Shown: in pieces, positions 9,387 through 18,733 of the stretch | How the letters are laid out: each line of letters opens with the position of its first letter | How positions within the stretch are numbered: position 1 is the first letter of the stretch | Source: an uncultured Cellulophaga sp. | GTDB taxonomy: Bacteria; Bacteroidota; Bacteroidia; Flavobacteriales; Flavobacteriaceae | Assembly: GCA_947496695.1 (NCBI GenBank) | Contig: CANMEI010000008.1 | Location: 62,001-126,000, forward strand | Direction: 5' to 3' | DNA: 64,000 bases | Notes under the pieces: model-generated | Databases searched by the model: none | What the model was told of the DNA's origin: nothing | What the model saw: only the letters and a program-made list of their open reading frames with translations | Position numbers and translations under genes: made by a program

Positions 9387-10589
9387 TTGAATTTTCCGCT
9401 CTACATCGCTAAGCGATATGTAAGATCAAAAAGTAAACAAAGTGCAGTAAATATTATTAATATGTTTACATTTTGCGTGATTGTGATTGGTGCTGCCGCA
9501 CTATTTATTGTTTTATCAGGTTTTGCAGGTCTAAAAACTTTTAGCTTAGCATATACTAACTCTTTTGACCCTGATTTGAAAGCCTTACCAAGTATCGGAA
9601 AGTTTTTTTCAATTTCAGAAGAACAAGAAAACAAATTAAAATCTCTTGATGGTATTACTTCTTATTCAAAAGAAATAGAAGATCGTGTTTACTTAACTCA
9701 CAAAAAAAAGGATCATATTGCTTACATAAAAGGTGTAGATGAAAACTATACTAAAGTAACTGGTATTGATAGTACTCTTTATATTGGTACATGGTTTAAC
9801 CAACAACAAGCCGTTGCTGGTATTGGTATTGCTAATTTATTGAGTTTAACAATAAATAATTACAGAAGTCCTCTTGAAGTCTTAGTTCCTAGAGCAGGAA
9901 CAGGTTCTTTATCTCAACAAGGAATAAATGCTAAGTTTTTTAATACAGCACCATTAGTAATAAGTGGTGTTTACTCTGTTGAAGCAGAGTTAGATAGTAA
10001 GTATATTTTTGCAAGCTTACCATTTGTACAAGCTTTATTAGAAAAAGACGATACAAAAATTTCAGGTATTAATTTTAAATACTCAAGTAATGGCAACCTT
10101 GTAACTATTCGGAAAAACATTCAAGATATATTGGGTGATACTATTATTTTAAAAGATCGAAAAGAATTAAATAGTACATTATACCGTATGCTAAATACTG
10201 AAAATTTAGCAACCTACTTAATTTTTACCCTTGTATTAATTATTGCGCTTTTTAACGTTGTTGGCGCTTTTATTATGATGATATTAGACCAACAAGGAAA
10301 TTCAAAAACCTTATACAGCTTAGGAACAACTATTAAAGAGTTAAGACGTATTTACTTTGTGCAAGGGGTTATTGTAACCTTCATGGGTGGACTTATTGGT
10401 GTTCTATTAGGTTCTCTGTTAATATGGTCGCAATTATTATTTGAGTGGCTAAAAATAACTCCCGAATTAGCTTATCCAGTTGCTTACCAATGGATAAATA
10501 TTTTTATTGTTTTAGGAACTATAACTGTTTTAGGAATTATCGCTTCAAAAATTGCTAGTAGCAGAATTAAAAAAGAATTATTATCGTAA
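9387..10589 (+). CDS. FtsX-family ABC permease, LolC/LolE-like
   Basis: The 400-residue inner-membrane protein has the MacB/FtsX-type layout: one N-terminal transmembrane helix (about 22-45), a large periplasmic domain, then three helices near the C-terminus (about 273-300, 315-345, 365-385). The N-terminal motif LYIAKRYVRSKSKQSAVNII is typical of LolC/LolE-type lipoprotein-release permeases. The start is TTG, 2 bp after rbfA, with no nearby ATG. An ATPase partner is not adjacent. Involvement in lipoprotein release is the family expectation. Confidence 0.88.
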   Translation: MNFPLYIAKRYVRSKSKQSAVNIINMFTFCVIVIGAAALFIVLSGFAGLKTFSLAYTNSFDPDLKALPSIGKFFSISEEQENKLKSLDGITSYSKEIEDRVYLTHKKKDHIAYIKGVDENYTKVTGIDSTLYIGTWFNQQQAVAGIGIANLLSLTINNYRSPLEVLVPRAGTGSLSQQGINAKFFNTAPLVISGVYSVEAELDSKYIFASLPFVQALLEKDDTKISGINFKYSSNGNLVTIRKNIQDILGDTIILKDRKELNSTLYRMLNTENLATYLIFTLVLIIALFNVVGAFIMMILDQQGNSKTLYSLGTTIKELRRIYFVQGVIVTFMGGLIGVLLGSLLIWSQLLFEWLKITPELAYPVAYQWINIFIVLGTITVLGIIASKIASSRIKKELLS

Positions 10590-10602
10590 ATGTATAAGTA
10601 AT

Positions 10603-11595
10603 TTAAGAAAACTGATAATCTCCAAAGTTCTCTAACACTTCATCAAAAGCATTAAAAACATCTACAGCATGGTCACTAGTTACCATTTTCATTCTATATT
10701 CTTTAAAATTAGGAATTCCTTTAAAATAATTGGTATAATGCCTACGTGTTTCAAAAACACCTAAAGTTTCTCCTTTCCAATCTATAGACATTTGCAAATG
10801 ACGACGTGCAGCTTCAACACGTTCGTGCATTGTTGGTGGTGCCATATGTTTTCCTGTTTCAAAAAAGTGCTTTACTTCTTTAAAAAACCATGGGTTACCA
10901 ATGCTTGCTCTACCAATCATAGCTCCATCTAAACCAAATTCATCACGCATTTTAACAGCTGCCTCAGGAGTATTTACATCTCCATTACCAAAAACAGGAA
11001 TATGCATACGTTGGTTATTTTTAACCGCTGCAATTGGTTTCCAATCTGCATCACCTTTATACATTTGAACACGTGTACGACCATGAATTGCAATAGCTGC
11101 ACAACCAACATCTTGTAACCTTTCGGCAACCTCAACTATTTTTATAGAACTTTCATCCCAGCCTAATCTGGTTTTTACAGTAACAGGTAACTTTGTGTGT
11201 TTTACCATTGCTTCTGTTAATGAAACCATTAAATCTATATCTTTTAAAATACCTGCACCAGCGCCTTTACTCACCACTTTTTTTACTGGGCAACCAAAGT
11301 TTATATCAATAATATCAGGATTAGATTTTTCTACAATCTCAATAGATTGAAGCATTGAATCTAAATTTGCACCAAAAATTTGAATGCCTACTGGTCGTTC
11401 TTTTTCATAGATATCTAATTTCATAACGCTTTTGGCCGCATCACGAATTAATCCTTCCGAAGAAATAAACTCTGTATACACAACATCAGCCCCTTGTTCT
11501 TTACATAAAGCACGAAAAGGAGGGTCACTCACATCTTCCATTGGTGCTAGTAAAAGTGGGAAATCTGGTAATTGTATGTCTCCTATTTTTGGCAA
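10603..11595 (-). CDS. dusB: tRNA-dihydrouridine synthase B
   Basis: A 330-residue FMN-dependent TIM barrel. It has LLAPMEDVSDPPFR near the N-terminus, the catalytic-loop block DINFGCPVKKV (the Cys is the proton donor), VKTRLGW, AIHGRTR and the phosphate-binding GNGDVNTPE and MIGRASIGNPW. The enzyme reduces specific uridines in the D-loop of tRNA. Length and motif order match DusB. It is convergent with the LolC/E-like gene, with 13 bp between stops. Confidence 0.95.
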   Translation of the reverse strand: MPKIGDIQLPDFPLLLAPMEDVSDPPFRALCKEQGADVVYTEFISSEGLIRDAAKSVMKLDIYEKERPVGIQIFGANLDSMLQSIEIVEKSNPDIIDINFGCPVKKVVSKGAGAGILKDIDLMVSLTEAMVKHTKLPVTVKTRLGWDESSIKIVEVAERLQDVGCAAIAIHGRTRVQMYKGDADWKPIAAVKNNQRMHIPVFGNGDVNTPEAAVKMRDEFGLDGAMIGRASIGNPWFFKEVKHFFETGKHMAPPTMHERVEAARRHLQMSIDWKGETLGVFETRRHYTNYFKGIPNFKEYRMKMVTSDHAVDVFNAFDEVLENFGDYQFS

Positions 11596-11687
11596 AATAT
11601 ATCGTATTTATTGAAGCAACAAAATTACATATTTTTTAGAAAGAAATATTATATGGATTTAAAGGAGTTTATTGAACTGATAGAATA

Positions 11688-14117
11688 CTAATAACCATTA
11701 TCACTCTGTAGCCTATCTCTCTCTTTTTTATCAAGCTCCCTTTTATTTTCTTTTAGTCTGAAATTGCCAAAATTATATGTAAAACCAAATCTTATAAATT
11801 GAGTTTCTGGTCTTCTATATGAAATAAAATTTTGGTTTAAATAATTTGCTTCAAATTTATAATTAACCAAACTTAAAACATCTTCCGCAGCTATGGTTAC
11901 AATTGCTTTTTTATCCCATAAAGATTTACGTAAGCCCATAGTAAGGTCTGTAGTGTTAGACATTTTTTCTGTACCATTAATAAAACCGGATAGATAGGTA
12001 ATTCCTATGTCTCCGCTAAAAGTACCATCTTTAGATAACGTAACATAATTAGCTAAATAAGCATAAATACCTTCTACTGAATTTGTATATTCTATATCAT
12101 TACTTTGTTCTGCAATAAAAGTTAGATCTTCATGAAAAATTGAAATATACGAAGCTAAATACCAATTATTAGAAATAGGTTTTCCGTAATTAAAATCAAA
12201 GCCATAAGAGTAACTGCCTTCAACATTTCTAGTAACACTTTGCTTTGTTTGGTTTTCATTATCTTGAAAACTTAATGTAGTTATATTATTGCCATTATCT
12301 CTAAAATAGAAATCAAAATAATAAGTGTCGTTTAAGGTGTAGTTTAAATTAAAATTAGAGCTAAAAGCAGGAACTAAATTTGGGTTACCAGTATTAAAAT
12401 TATTCTCATTTAAAAAATAACTAAACGGATTTAAATCTTGATATTTTGGTCTTACAACTTTTCTTGAATAATCAAGTGAAAAACTATGGCTTTCAGAAGG
12501 TACATAATTTAAATAAACTGATGGAAATAGTTTAAAATATTCTTGTGTATTACTAGCTATTACTGAGTTAGAAATTCCTACTACATCAGTATATTCACCT
12601 CGTAAACCTATTTTTGTAGTCCATTTATCCAATTCTTTTGATGCCGTAACATAACCAGAAAAAATTGTCTCATCATAAGTAAATACATCTGAATATTCAG
12701 AAATTAAAGTGCTGAATCCATTTTCAATAGTATAAAAATCTATTCCACTTTTTGAATTTATGTCAGATACTTTAAAACCACTACTAAAAGACACCGAATT
12801 TATTGGACTTACAAAGTCTAATTGAGCAGTTTTTATTTGAATATCTTGTTCTGAATCTGTAGTAAAATTATAATCATTACTTAAACTTTCATCAGGTAAA
12901 TAGTATTGAGAAAAAACAAACTGATTTATATCTTTATTGTAAGTTGTATAATGTGTACTAAGGCTTAACGAAGCCCCTTCTTTTTTAAATTTATGCTTAT
13001 ATGTAATATCAACTCCTAAATTATTAGCATTATCATCTAAATCACTTGTTGTTACTAAAGTAGAATCTAATGCCATTAAACCATTGTTCATGGTGACTCC
13101 TAAATTATTATCATAAGTTTTATTAGGGGTCAAAGTTAAATTAGAAGTTATATTTAAACTGTTATTATCATTAAAATCATAATCTATAATTGTAGTTGCA
13201 CTATGTGTTGTTGCTCTAGTAATTCTTTTAAAATAAGAATCCCAAATGGCATAAACTTCATCAGAATCATTAATGTATTCTTGATGATTCTCATCTAATT
13301 TTACTTCTTTTTTAGGGGTGATATTATAATTAAAAAACAAGTTTAGCTTCTCTCCTTTAATATAATGGCTAGTACCTAGTGAATACTTAGCAAAATTTGC
13401 TTGTGTATAAGTTCCATTTATGCTCCCCTTATAACCTGGCAATAAATTTTTACTTGTTATAATATTTAAAATTGGACCATCTTCAGCTTCATATTCCGCA
13501 GGAGGGTTTGCAATAACCTCTATAGATTTAATATTTACACCTGAAAAGCCTTCTAAAAGTGTTTTTATCTCATCTCCTGAAAGTTGTAGTTTTCTTTTAT
13601 TCAAATAAACAGTCGCATTTTTGTTTCTAATTTGTAAATTGTCTTGAGAAACAATAACTCCTGGAGTATGTTTTAAAATATCCCAAGAAGCACCTTGTGA
13701 TATAGCCGTATTTTCTACATTAAACACCAAACGATCCGCCTTACGTTCCATTGTTGGTTGCCTAAAATTAACAACTACCTCGTCAAGCTCCTCTGTAGTT
13801 TCCTTAATTTGAATTACACCAATGTCAATACTCTCTTGTGCATTTAAAAAAATAAATTCTGATGTTTTAGCAACATAACTAGCCTGAATAAAATAATTAT
13901 CAGGGACTACATTTTTTAAAATAAAGGTACCTTCTTCATTTGTAGATGTACCATCAATAAAAGTAGAGTCTGTTTTTTTTAATAAAAAAACATTTGCAAA
14001 AGCTATTGCTTCATTTTTATCATTTTTAACAATACCAGAAACTTTAACATTCTGGGCTGAAATCAATTGAATAGCAAAAATTGGTAACAAAAGAATAGTG
14101 GAGAAAACTTTATTCAA
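11688..14117 (-). CDS. Outer-membrane beta-barrel receptor with CarboxypepD plug domain (1)
   Basis: An 809-residue receptor-like protein. A signal peptide (to about ISAQ) is followed by a CarboxypepD-reg-like domain (about 25-105, VSGIVKNDKNEAIAFANVFL), a TonB-plug region (DELDEVVVNFRQPTMERKAD, later VEVIANPPAEYEAEDGPILN) and an OMP_b-brl_3-type barrel to the C-terminus, which ends in a basic tail instead of a terminal aromatic residue. TonB-dependent transport is likely, but this subfamily (about 800 residues, no SusD) has no assigned substrate. A paralogue of similar layout lies on the other side of lepA. Confidence 0.88.
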   Translation of the reverse strand: MNKVFSTILLLPIFAIQLISAQNVKVSGIVKNDKNEAIAFANVFLLKKTDSTFIDGTSTNEEGTFILKNVVPDNYFIQASYVAKTSEFIFLNAQESIDIGVIQIKETTEELDEVVVNFRQPTMERKADRLVFNVENTAISQGASWDILKHTPGVIVSQDNLQIRNKNATVYLNKRKLQLSGDEIKTLLEGFSGVNIKSIEVIANPPAEYEAEDGPILNIITSKNLLPGYKGSINGTYTQANFAKYSLGTSHYIKGEKLNLFFNYNITPKKEVKLDENHQEYINDSDEVYAIWDSYFKRITRATTHSATTIIDYDFNDNNSLNITSNLTLTPNKTYDNNLGVTMNNGLMALDSTLVTTSDLDDNANNLGVDITYKHKFKKEGASLSLSTHYTTYNKDINQFVFSQYYLPDESLSNDYNFTTDSEQDIQIKTAQLDFVSPINSVSFSSGFKVSDINSKSGIDFYTIENGFSTLISEYSDVFTYDETIFSGYVTASKELDKWTTKIGLRGEYTDVVGISNSVIASNTQEYFKLFPSVYLNYVPSESHSFSLDYSRKVVRPKYQDLNPFSYFLNENNFNTGNPNLVPAFSSNFNLNYTLNDTYYFDFYFRDNGNNITTLSFQDNENQTKQSVTRNVEGSYSYGFDFNYGKPISNNWYLASYISIFHEDLTFIAEQSNDIEYTNSVEGIYAYLANYVTLSKDGTFSGDIGITYLSGFINGTEKMSNTTDLTMGLRKSLWDKKAIVTIAAEDVLSLVNYKFEANYLNQNFISYRRPETQFIRFGFTYNFGNFRLKENKRELDKKERDRLQSDNGY

Positions 14118-14265
14118 CAGTTAATAGGTTTATTTAGTGAAGGGCAATTTATAAAAAAAATAGGTTTTTACCTTTTATTAATGTAATCTTTTACTGAATA
14201 TTAGTTAATAGTAGGTTTTTAGTTTATATTTCTATAGATACGATAAGCATTGAATACAAATAAAT

Positions 14266-14273
14266 TATATTTG
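14266..14273 (+). promoter_or_regulatory. Candidate -7 box of lepA
   Basis: TATATTTG is an exact match to TAnnTTTG, 45 nt upstream of the lepA ATG. It is followed in the predicted leader by a perfect 8-bp hairpin (14285-14302, TTCCTCTT-AA-AAGAGGAA), which would sit at the very 5' end of the mRNA. Confidence 0.5.
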
Positions 14274-14318
14274 CAATTGCTGTTTTCCTCTTAAAAGAGG
14301 AATTTGAATAGATATTGA

Positions 14319-16115
14319 ATGAAAAACATTAGAAACTTCTGCATTATTGCACATATTGATCACGGTAAAAGCACATTAGCTGACCGATTGTTAGATTTTA
14401 CTGGTTCTGTAACAGAGCGAGAAAAAAAAGAACAGTTGTTAGACAGTATGGACTTAGAACGTGAACGTGGTATTACCATTAAAAGTCATGCCATACAAAT
14501 GGATTATACTTATAAAGGAGAAAAGTATGTCTTAAATTTAATTGACACACCTGGTCACGTAGATTTTTCTTATGAAGTTTCAAGATCTATTGCGGCATGT
14601 GAGGGTGCATTATTAATTGTTGATGCCGCACAAAGTATACAAGCACAAACAATAAGTAACTTATATCTTGCTCTTGAAAATGATTTAGAAATAATTCCTG
14701 TTTTAAATAAAGTAGATTTACCTAGTGCCAACCCAGAAGAGGTAACTGATGATATTGTAGATTTATTAGGTTGCAAACCTGAAGAAGTAATACCTGCAAG
14801 TGCAAAAACTGGTATTGGTATTGAAGAAATTTTAGCTGCAATTATTGAACGTATTCCTGCTCCTAAAGGAAACCTTGATGAATCATTACAAGCTTTAGTG
14901 TTTGATTCTGTTTACAACCCTTTTCGTGGTGTAGAAACATATTTCAGAGTTATTAATGGAGAAATTAAAAAAGGACAAAAAATAAAATTTGTAGCAACTG
15001 ATAAAGATTACTTTGCTGATGAAGTAGGTACTTTACGCTTGGTACAACACCCTCAAAAAAGTATAAAAGCTGGCGATGTTGGATACCTAATTACAGGTAT
15101 TAAAGATGCTAGAGAGGTAAAAGTTGGTGATACTATTACCGATGCTGCTAAACCTACACAGAATGCTATTGCAGGGTTTGAAGATGTAAAACCAATGGTT
15201 TTTGCTGGTATTTATCCTGTTGATACTGATGAGTTTGAAGAGTTACGTGCATCAATGGAAAAACTACAACTAAATGATGCTTCATTAGTATTTGCACCAG
15301 AAAGTAGTGCTGCTCTTGGTTTTGGTTTTCGATGTGGATTCTTAGGGATGTTACACATGGAAATTATTCAAGAACGTTTAGAGCGTGAATTTAATATGAC
15401 TGTAATTACTACCGTACCTAACGTTAGTTACCATGCATATACTCGTAAAGAACCTAATACTCCATTAATTGTAAACAACCCAACAGATTTACCTGACCCG
15501 TCAAGTATTGATCGCGTTGAAGAACCCTATATAAAAGCTACAATAATTACTAAAGCTGATTTTGTGGGTAATGTAATGTCTCTTTGTATTGAAAAAAGAG
15601 GTCAAATTACAAATCAAACTTATTTAACAACTGAACGTGTTGAACTTACTTTTGATATGCCATTAGCTGAAATTGTATTTGACTTTTACGATAGGTTAAA
15701 AACTGTTTCAAAAGGTTATGCGTCTTTTGATTACACGCCAATTGGCATGAAAACATCTAAATTAGTACGTGTTGATATTCTTTTAAATGCACAACCAGTA
15801 GATGCACTATCTGCTTTAATACATGCTGATAATGCCGTAAATATTGGTAAAAAAATGTGTGAAAAACTAAAAGAACTTATACCTAGGCAACAGTTTGATA
15901 TTCCTATTCAAGCCGCAATTGGTGCTAAAATTATATCAAGAGAAACTACAAAAGCATTGCGTAAAGATGTTACCGCTAAATGTTATGGTGGTGATATTTC
16001 ACGTAAACGTAAACTTTTAGAAAAACAGAAAAAAGGTAAAAAGCGTATGCGACAAGTTGGTAATGTTGAAGTGCCACAAGAAGCATTTATGGCTGTATTG
16101 AAATTAAACGATTAA
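14319..16115 (+). CDS. lepA: Elongation factor 4 (LepA)
   Basis: A 598-residue translational GTPase of normal LepA length. G1 is [10 protein letters not shown]2 includes ERGITIKS, G3 is [12 protein letters not shown] and G4 is NKVDLP. The C-terminal LepA-specific domain is complete ([20 protein letters not shown], then VPQEAF). EF4 back-translocates or remodels stalled ribosomes and is membrane-associated under some conditions. It is a single-gene unit with its own promoter-like box, a leader hairpin and a bidirectional terminator downstream. Confidence 0.98.
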   Translation: MKNIRNFCIIAHIDHGKSTLADRLLDFTGSVTEREKKEQLLDSMDLERERGITIKSHAIQMDYTYKGEKYVLNLIDTPGHVDFSYEVSRSIAACEGALLIVDAAQSIQAQTISNLYLALENDLEIIPVLNKVDLPSANPEEVTDDIVDLLGCKPEEVIPASAKTGIGIEEILAAIIERIPAPKGNLDESLQALVFDSVYNPFRGVETYFRVINGEIKKGQKIKFVATDKDYFADEVGTLRLVQHPQKSIKAGDVGYLITGIKDAREVKVGDTITDAAKPTQNAIAGFEDVKPMVFAGIYPVDTDEFEELRASMEKLQLNDASLVFAPESSAALGFGFRCGFLGMLHMEIIQERLEREFNMTVITTVPNVSYHAYTRKEPNTPLIVNNPTDLPDPSSIDRVEEPYIKATIITKADFVGNVMSLCIEKRGQITNQTYLTTERVELTFDMPLAEIVFDFYDRLKTVSKGYASFDYTPIGMKTSKLVRVDILLNAQPVDALSALIHADNAVNIGKKMCEKLKELIPRQQFDIPIQAAIGAKIISRETTKALRKDVTAKCYGGDISRKRKLLEKQKKGKKRMRQVGNVEVPQEAFMAVLKLND

Positions 16116-16120
16116 AAATA

Positions 16121-16150
16121 AAAAAGCTACTTTACTTAAAGTAGCTTTTT
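16121..16150. terminator. Bidirectional terminator between lepA and the convergent receptor gene
   Basis: A 13-bp perfect stem (AAAAAGCTACTTT / AAAGTAGCTTTTT) with a 4-nt loop starts 5 nt after the lepA stop. It gives a U-tract in both directions, so it serves both convergent genes. Confidence 0.85.
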
Positions 16151-16181
16151 TATTTCTCATGATTATTAATTTGAGGGCTTA

Positions 16182-18554
16182 TTAATTATCGCCACCAATT
16201 CGGTTTTCTTCATCATTGTTTGAGTTTCTTGTTGTATTTTTCTTTCCAAATTTTGAACCAAAACTGTATACAAAACGCAATTGAATATTTTGTCTAGAAC
16301 CATTACTATCAACTAGAGCTGTTCCATTACCGTAATCAATAGTACCCACAAAGCCTCTATTCAACATTTTATTAAAACCTAAGTTTACTTTCAATTTATC
16401 ATCTATAAGTTTTTTACCAAAAGAAAAATCTAGGTTAGCAAACCAATCTACATCTATTTGACTTTCTAAAGCTCCCGTACCATAATTTGCACTCAATTCA
16501 AAATTTACATCCCATGGTAATTGGTAACTAGCTTGAGTAAACCATATTAAATTCCACTTTTTTAAATCTATACCATATGTTGACGATTGATAATCTGTAT
16601 TGGTAACAATTATACCTGTATACCCTTCTAAGCCTTTTGTAAAACTTAATGGAGCAAACAATCTAAAATTCCAATTTTCATTATTTTCAACATTTACCAC
16701 TTGCTGGCGTATTTGTGCTGTAGTGTTATCTTGAGTAATTAACTCAAAAAGAACATCATCTGTTTTACTATAACCAATAGTAAAAAATGGTTGACCATCG
16801 TACGTTAAATTAAACTGATAATTATTAGTATATGCAGGTGTTAAATTAGGGTTTCCTTCTCCTGCAGAAAACGGATCTAAAAATGTGGTAAAAGAATTTA
16901 AACTACTATATGAAGGTCTTTGAATTCGGTAACTATAAGAAACAGTAGCCCCCAATTGTTCCGTTAGTTTTCTACTTACTGAAGCACTAGGAAATACTTT
17001 TTTAATAGGTCTTTTTTGAAGAGTTTTAACTAGCTCTCCATCATCCATATAAAAAGAAATACCGTCAGTATTACTATCTTCATAACGTAAACCACCAGAA
17101 AAAGACCATTTACCTAATGTTGCATTTGCTTTTGTGTATAATGCAAAAATAGTTTCGTCAATTAAAAACTGACTACTTTCATCAACTACTAAATCATAAG
17201 TTCCATTATCGTCTATAAAAGATTGTAAATCATTATCTGTATCAACATCAGCATATCTTGTACCTGCACTCAATTTAAAATTCTCAGAAAATGTTTTAGT
17301 ATAATCTGCTTTATACGTTTTTATAGTATACTCACCATTTTGGATGTATTTTCTATCTGTAAAATCTATAGTGCTACCTTCTGTATCATATAAAAAATTG
17401 GTGTTATTATCAGCATAATCCACATAGTTAAAATCAATAACTAGCTTGTCTTTTTCTGTTTTAAACTCATAATAAGGGTTGATGTTAAAATTATACCTTT
17501 CTCTATCAAAGCTATTTTCAGAAAATAACGTATTAGCATTATCAGCATCAGAAATAATAGTCTCGCTACTCGCTATTCTATCGGATATTCTACTACTGTA
17601 ACTACCACCTATTCCAAATGAATTTTTATCATTAATATAATAATCAATACTTGCACTTACTCTTAAGTTTGTTGGGTCATAAGGTTCTACTGTAAATTGA
17701 TTATACGTTTCATCTCCCACTGTTCTTATTAATGAAAGATCATCACGCCAAGTAGGTCTAGAAAAATTAGCACTTGTTTGCCAATTAAGTTTATTTTTAT
17801 AACTCGCAATAGAAAATCCAGTTCCATATTCAACACCTTCATCTTCACCTATCCAAGCATTTGCACTACCATGTGTACCTAGTTGCACGTTTTTCTTAAG
17901 AATAATATTTATTATTGCTCCTGTGCCAGAAGCTTCGTATTCAGCACCAGGTTGCTCTACAACTTCAATTTTAGCAATATTATCAGCAGGGAAGTCACGT
18001 AACAAAGTTTCTATATCCATATATTCTGTAGTTTTCCCGTTAATAAGAATTCGAACACCTGATTTTCCTGCAATAGTTATCCCATTATTGGTTACTAAAA
18101 CCCCTGGAACTTTACGCATCACATCTTGCAAGTTGGCATTTAGCATTTCAGAATTTTCTAAATCAACTACCAACTTTTCTGCTGTTTGTTTAATAACTGG
18201 TCGTTTACTTTTAACCACAACCTCATTTAAAACTTGACTTTCTACTTTTAAAGTAACATTTATTATTTTATCATTATCTAGCTCAAAGGCTTCAATTTTT
18301 TGAGTTTCAAAACCTAATATAGAAACTTCAATTCTATATTTTCCTGAGGAATTACCTTTTAATTTATAAACACCATTTTCATCAGAAACTGTTCCTTTAG
18401 GGGTAGAATCTTCTTCTACTGTATATAGAATAATATTAGCATATGGTAATGGTTGGTTCTGTTCGTCAGTCAATTTACCACTAATATCATATTGAGAAAA
18501 AATTGAAGTAATACCAAGAAAAAAAAGAAAAATACTTGTAGTAAAAAGTCGCAT
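16182..18554 (-). CDS. Outer-membrane beta-barrel receptor with CarboxypepD plug domain (2)
   Basis: A 790-residue protein: signal peptide (to IFSQ), CarboxypepD-reg-like domain (about 22-105, ISGKLTDEQNQPLPYANIIL), plug region (NEVVVKSKRPVIKQTAEKLV, then KIEVVEQPGAEYEASGTGAI) and an OMP_b-brl_3-type barrel. The tail after the last strand is polar and Asn-rich. It shares domain order, length and many plug motifs with the receptor at 11.7-14.1 kb, so the two are paralogues. The substrate is unknown. It ends convergently with lepA at a shared terminator. Confidence 0.88.
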   Translation of the reverse strand: MRLFTTSIFLFFLGITSIFSQYDISGKLTDEQNQPLPYANIILYTVEEDSTPKGTVSDENGVYKLKGNSSGKYRIEVSILGFETQKIEAFELDNDKIINVTLKVESQVLNEVVVKSKRPVIKQTAEKLVVDLENSEMLNANLQDVMRKVPGVLVTNNGITIAGKSGVRILINGKTTEYMDIETLLRDFPADNIAKIEVVEQPGAEYEASGTGAIINIILKKNVQLGTHGSANAWIGEDEGVEYGTGFSIASYKNKLNWQTSANFSRPTWRDDLSLIRTVGDETYNQFTVEPYDPTNLRVSASIDYYINDKNSFGIGGSYSSRISDRIASSETIISDADNANTLFSENSFDRERYNFNINPYYEFKTEKDKLVIDFNYVDYADNNTNFLYDTEGSTIDFTDRKYIQNGEYTIKTYKADYTKTFSENFKLSAGTRYADVDTDNDLQSFIDDNGTYDLVVDESSQFLIDETIFALYTKANATLGKWSFSGGLRYEDSNTDGISFYMDDGELVKTLQKRPIKKVFPSASVSRKLTEQLGATVSYSYRIQRPSYSSLNSFTTFLDPFSAGEGNPNLTPAYTNNYQFNLTYDGQPFFTIGYSKTDDVLFELITQDNTTAQIRQQVVNVENNENWNFRLFAPLSFTKGLEGYTGIIVTNTDYQSSTYGIDLKKWNLIWFTQASYQLPWDVNFELSANYGTGALESQIDVDWFANLDFSFGKKLIDDKLKVNLGFNKMLNRGFVGTIDYGNGTALVDSNGSRQNIQLRFVYSFGSKFGKKNTTRNSNNDEENRIGGDN

Positions 18555-18670
18555 TTGATTGATTTTGATTTGATTGATTATATATATAGACTACATGAGT
18601 ATCTATTTTGTTACAACATCAACGCACTTTTTTATTTTTTTTATCTGAAATAATATGATTTGGACTTTAT

Positions 18671-18705
18671 AAAAAAATCCCGAATAAATTTATTCGAGAT
18701 TTTGT
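18671..18705 (-). terminator. Terminator of the antiporter gene
   Basis: A stem of GATTT-type flanks around CGAATAAATTTATTCG on the minus strand, with a run of seven T after it. It lies 29 bp past the antiporter stop. Confidence 0.75.
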
Positions 18706-18733
18706 ATTCATTAAATAATAAGAAATTCAGTTT

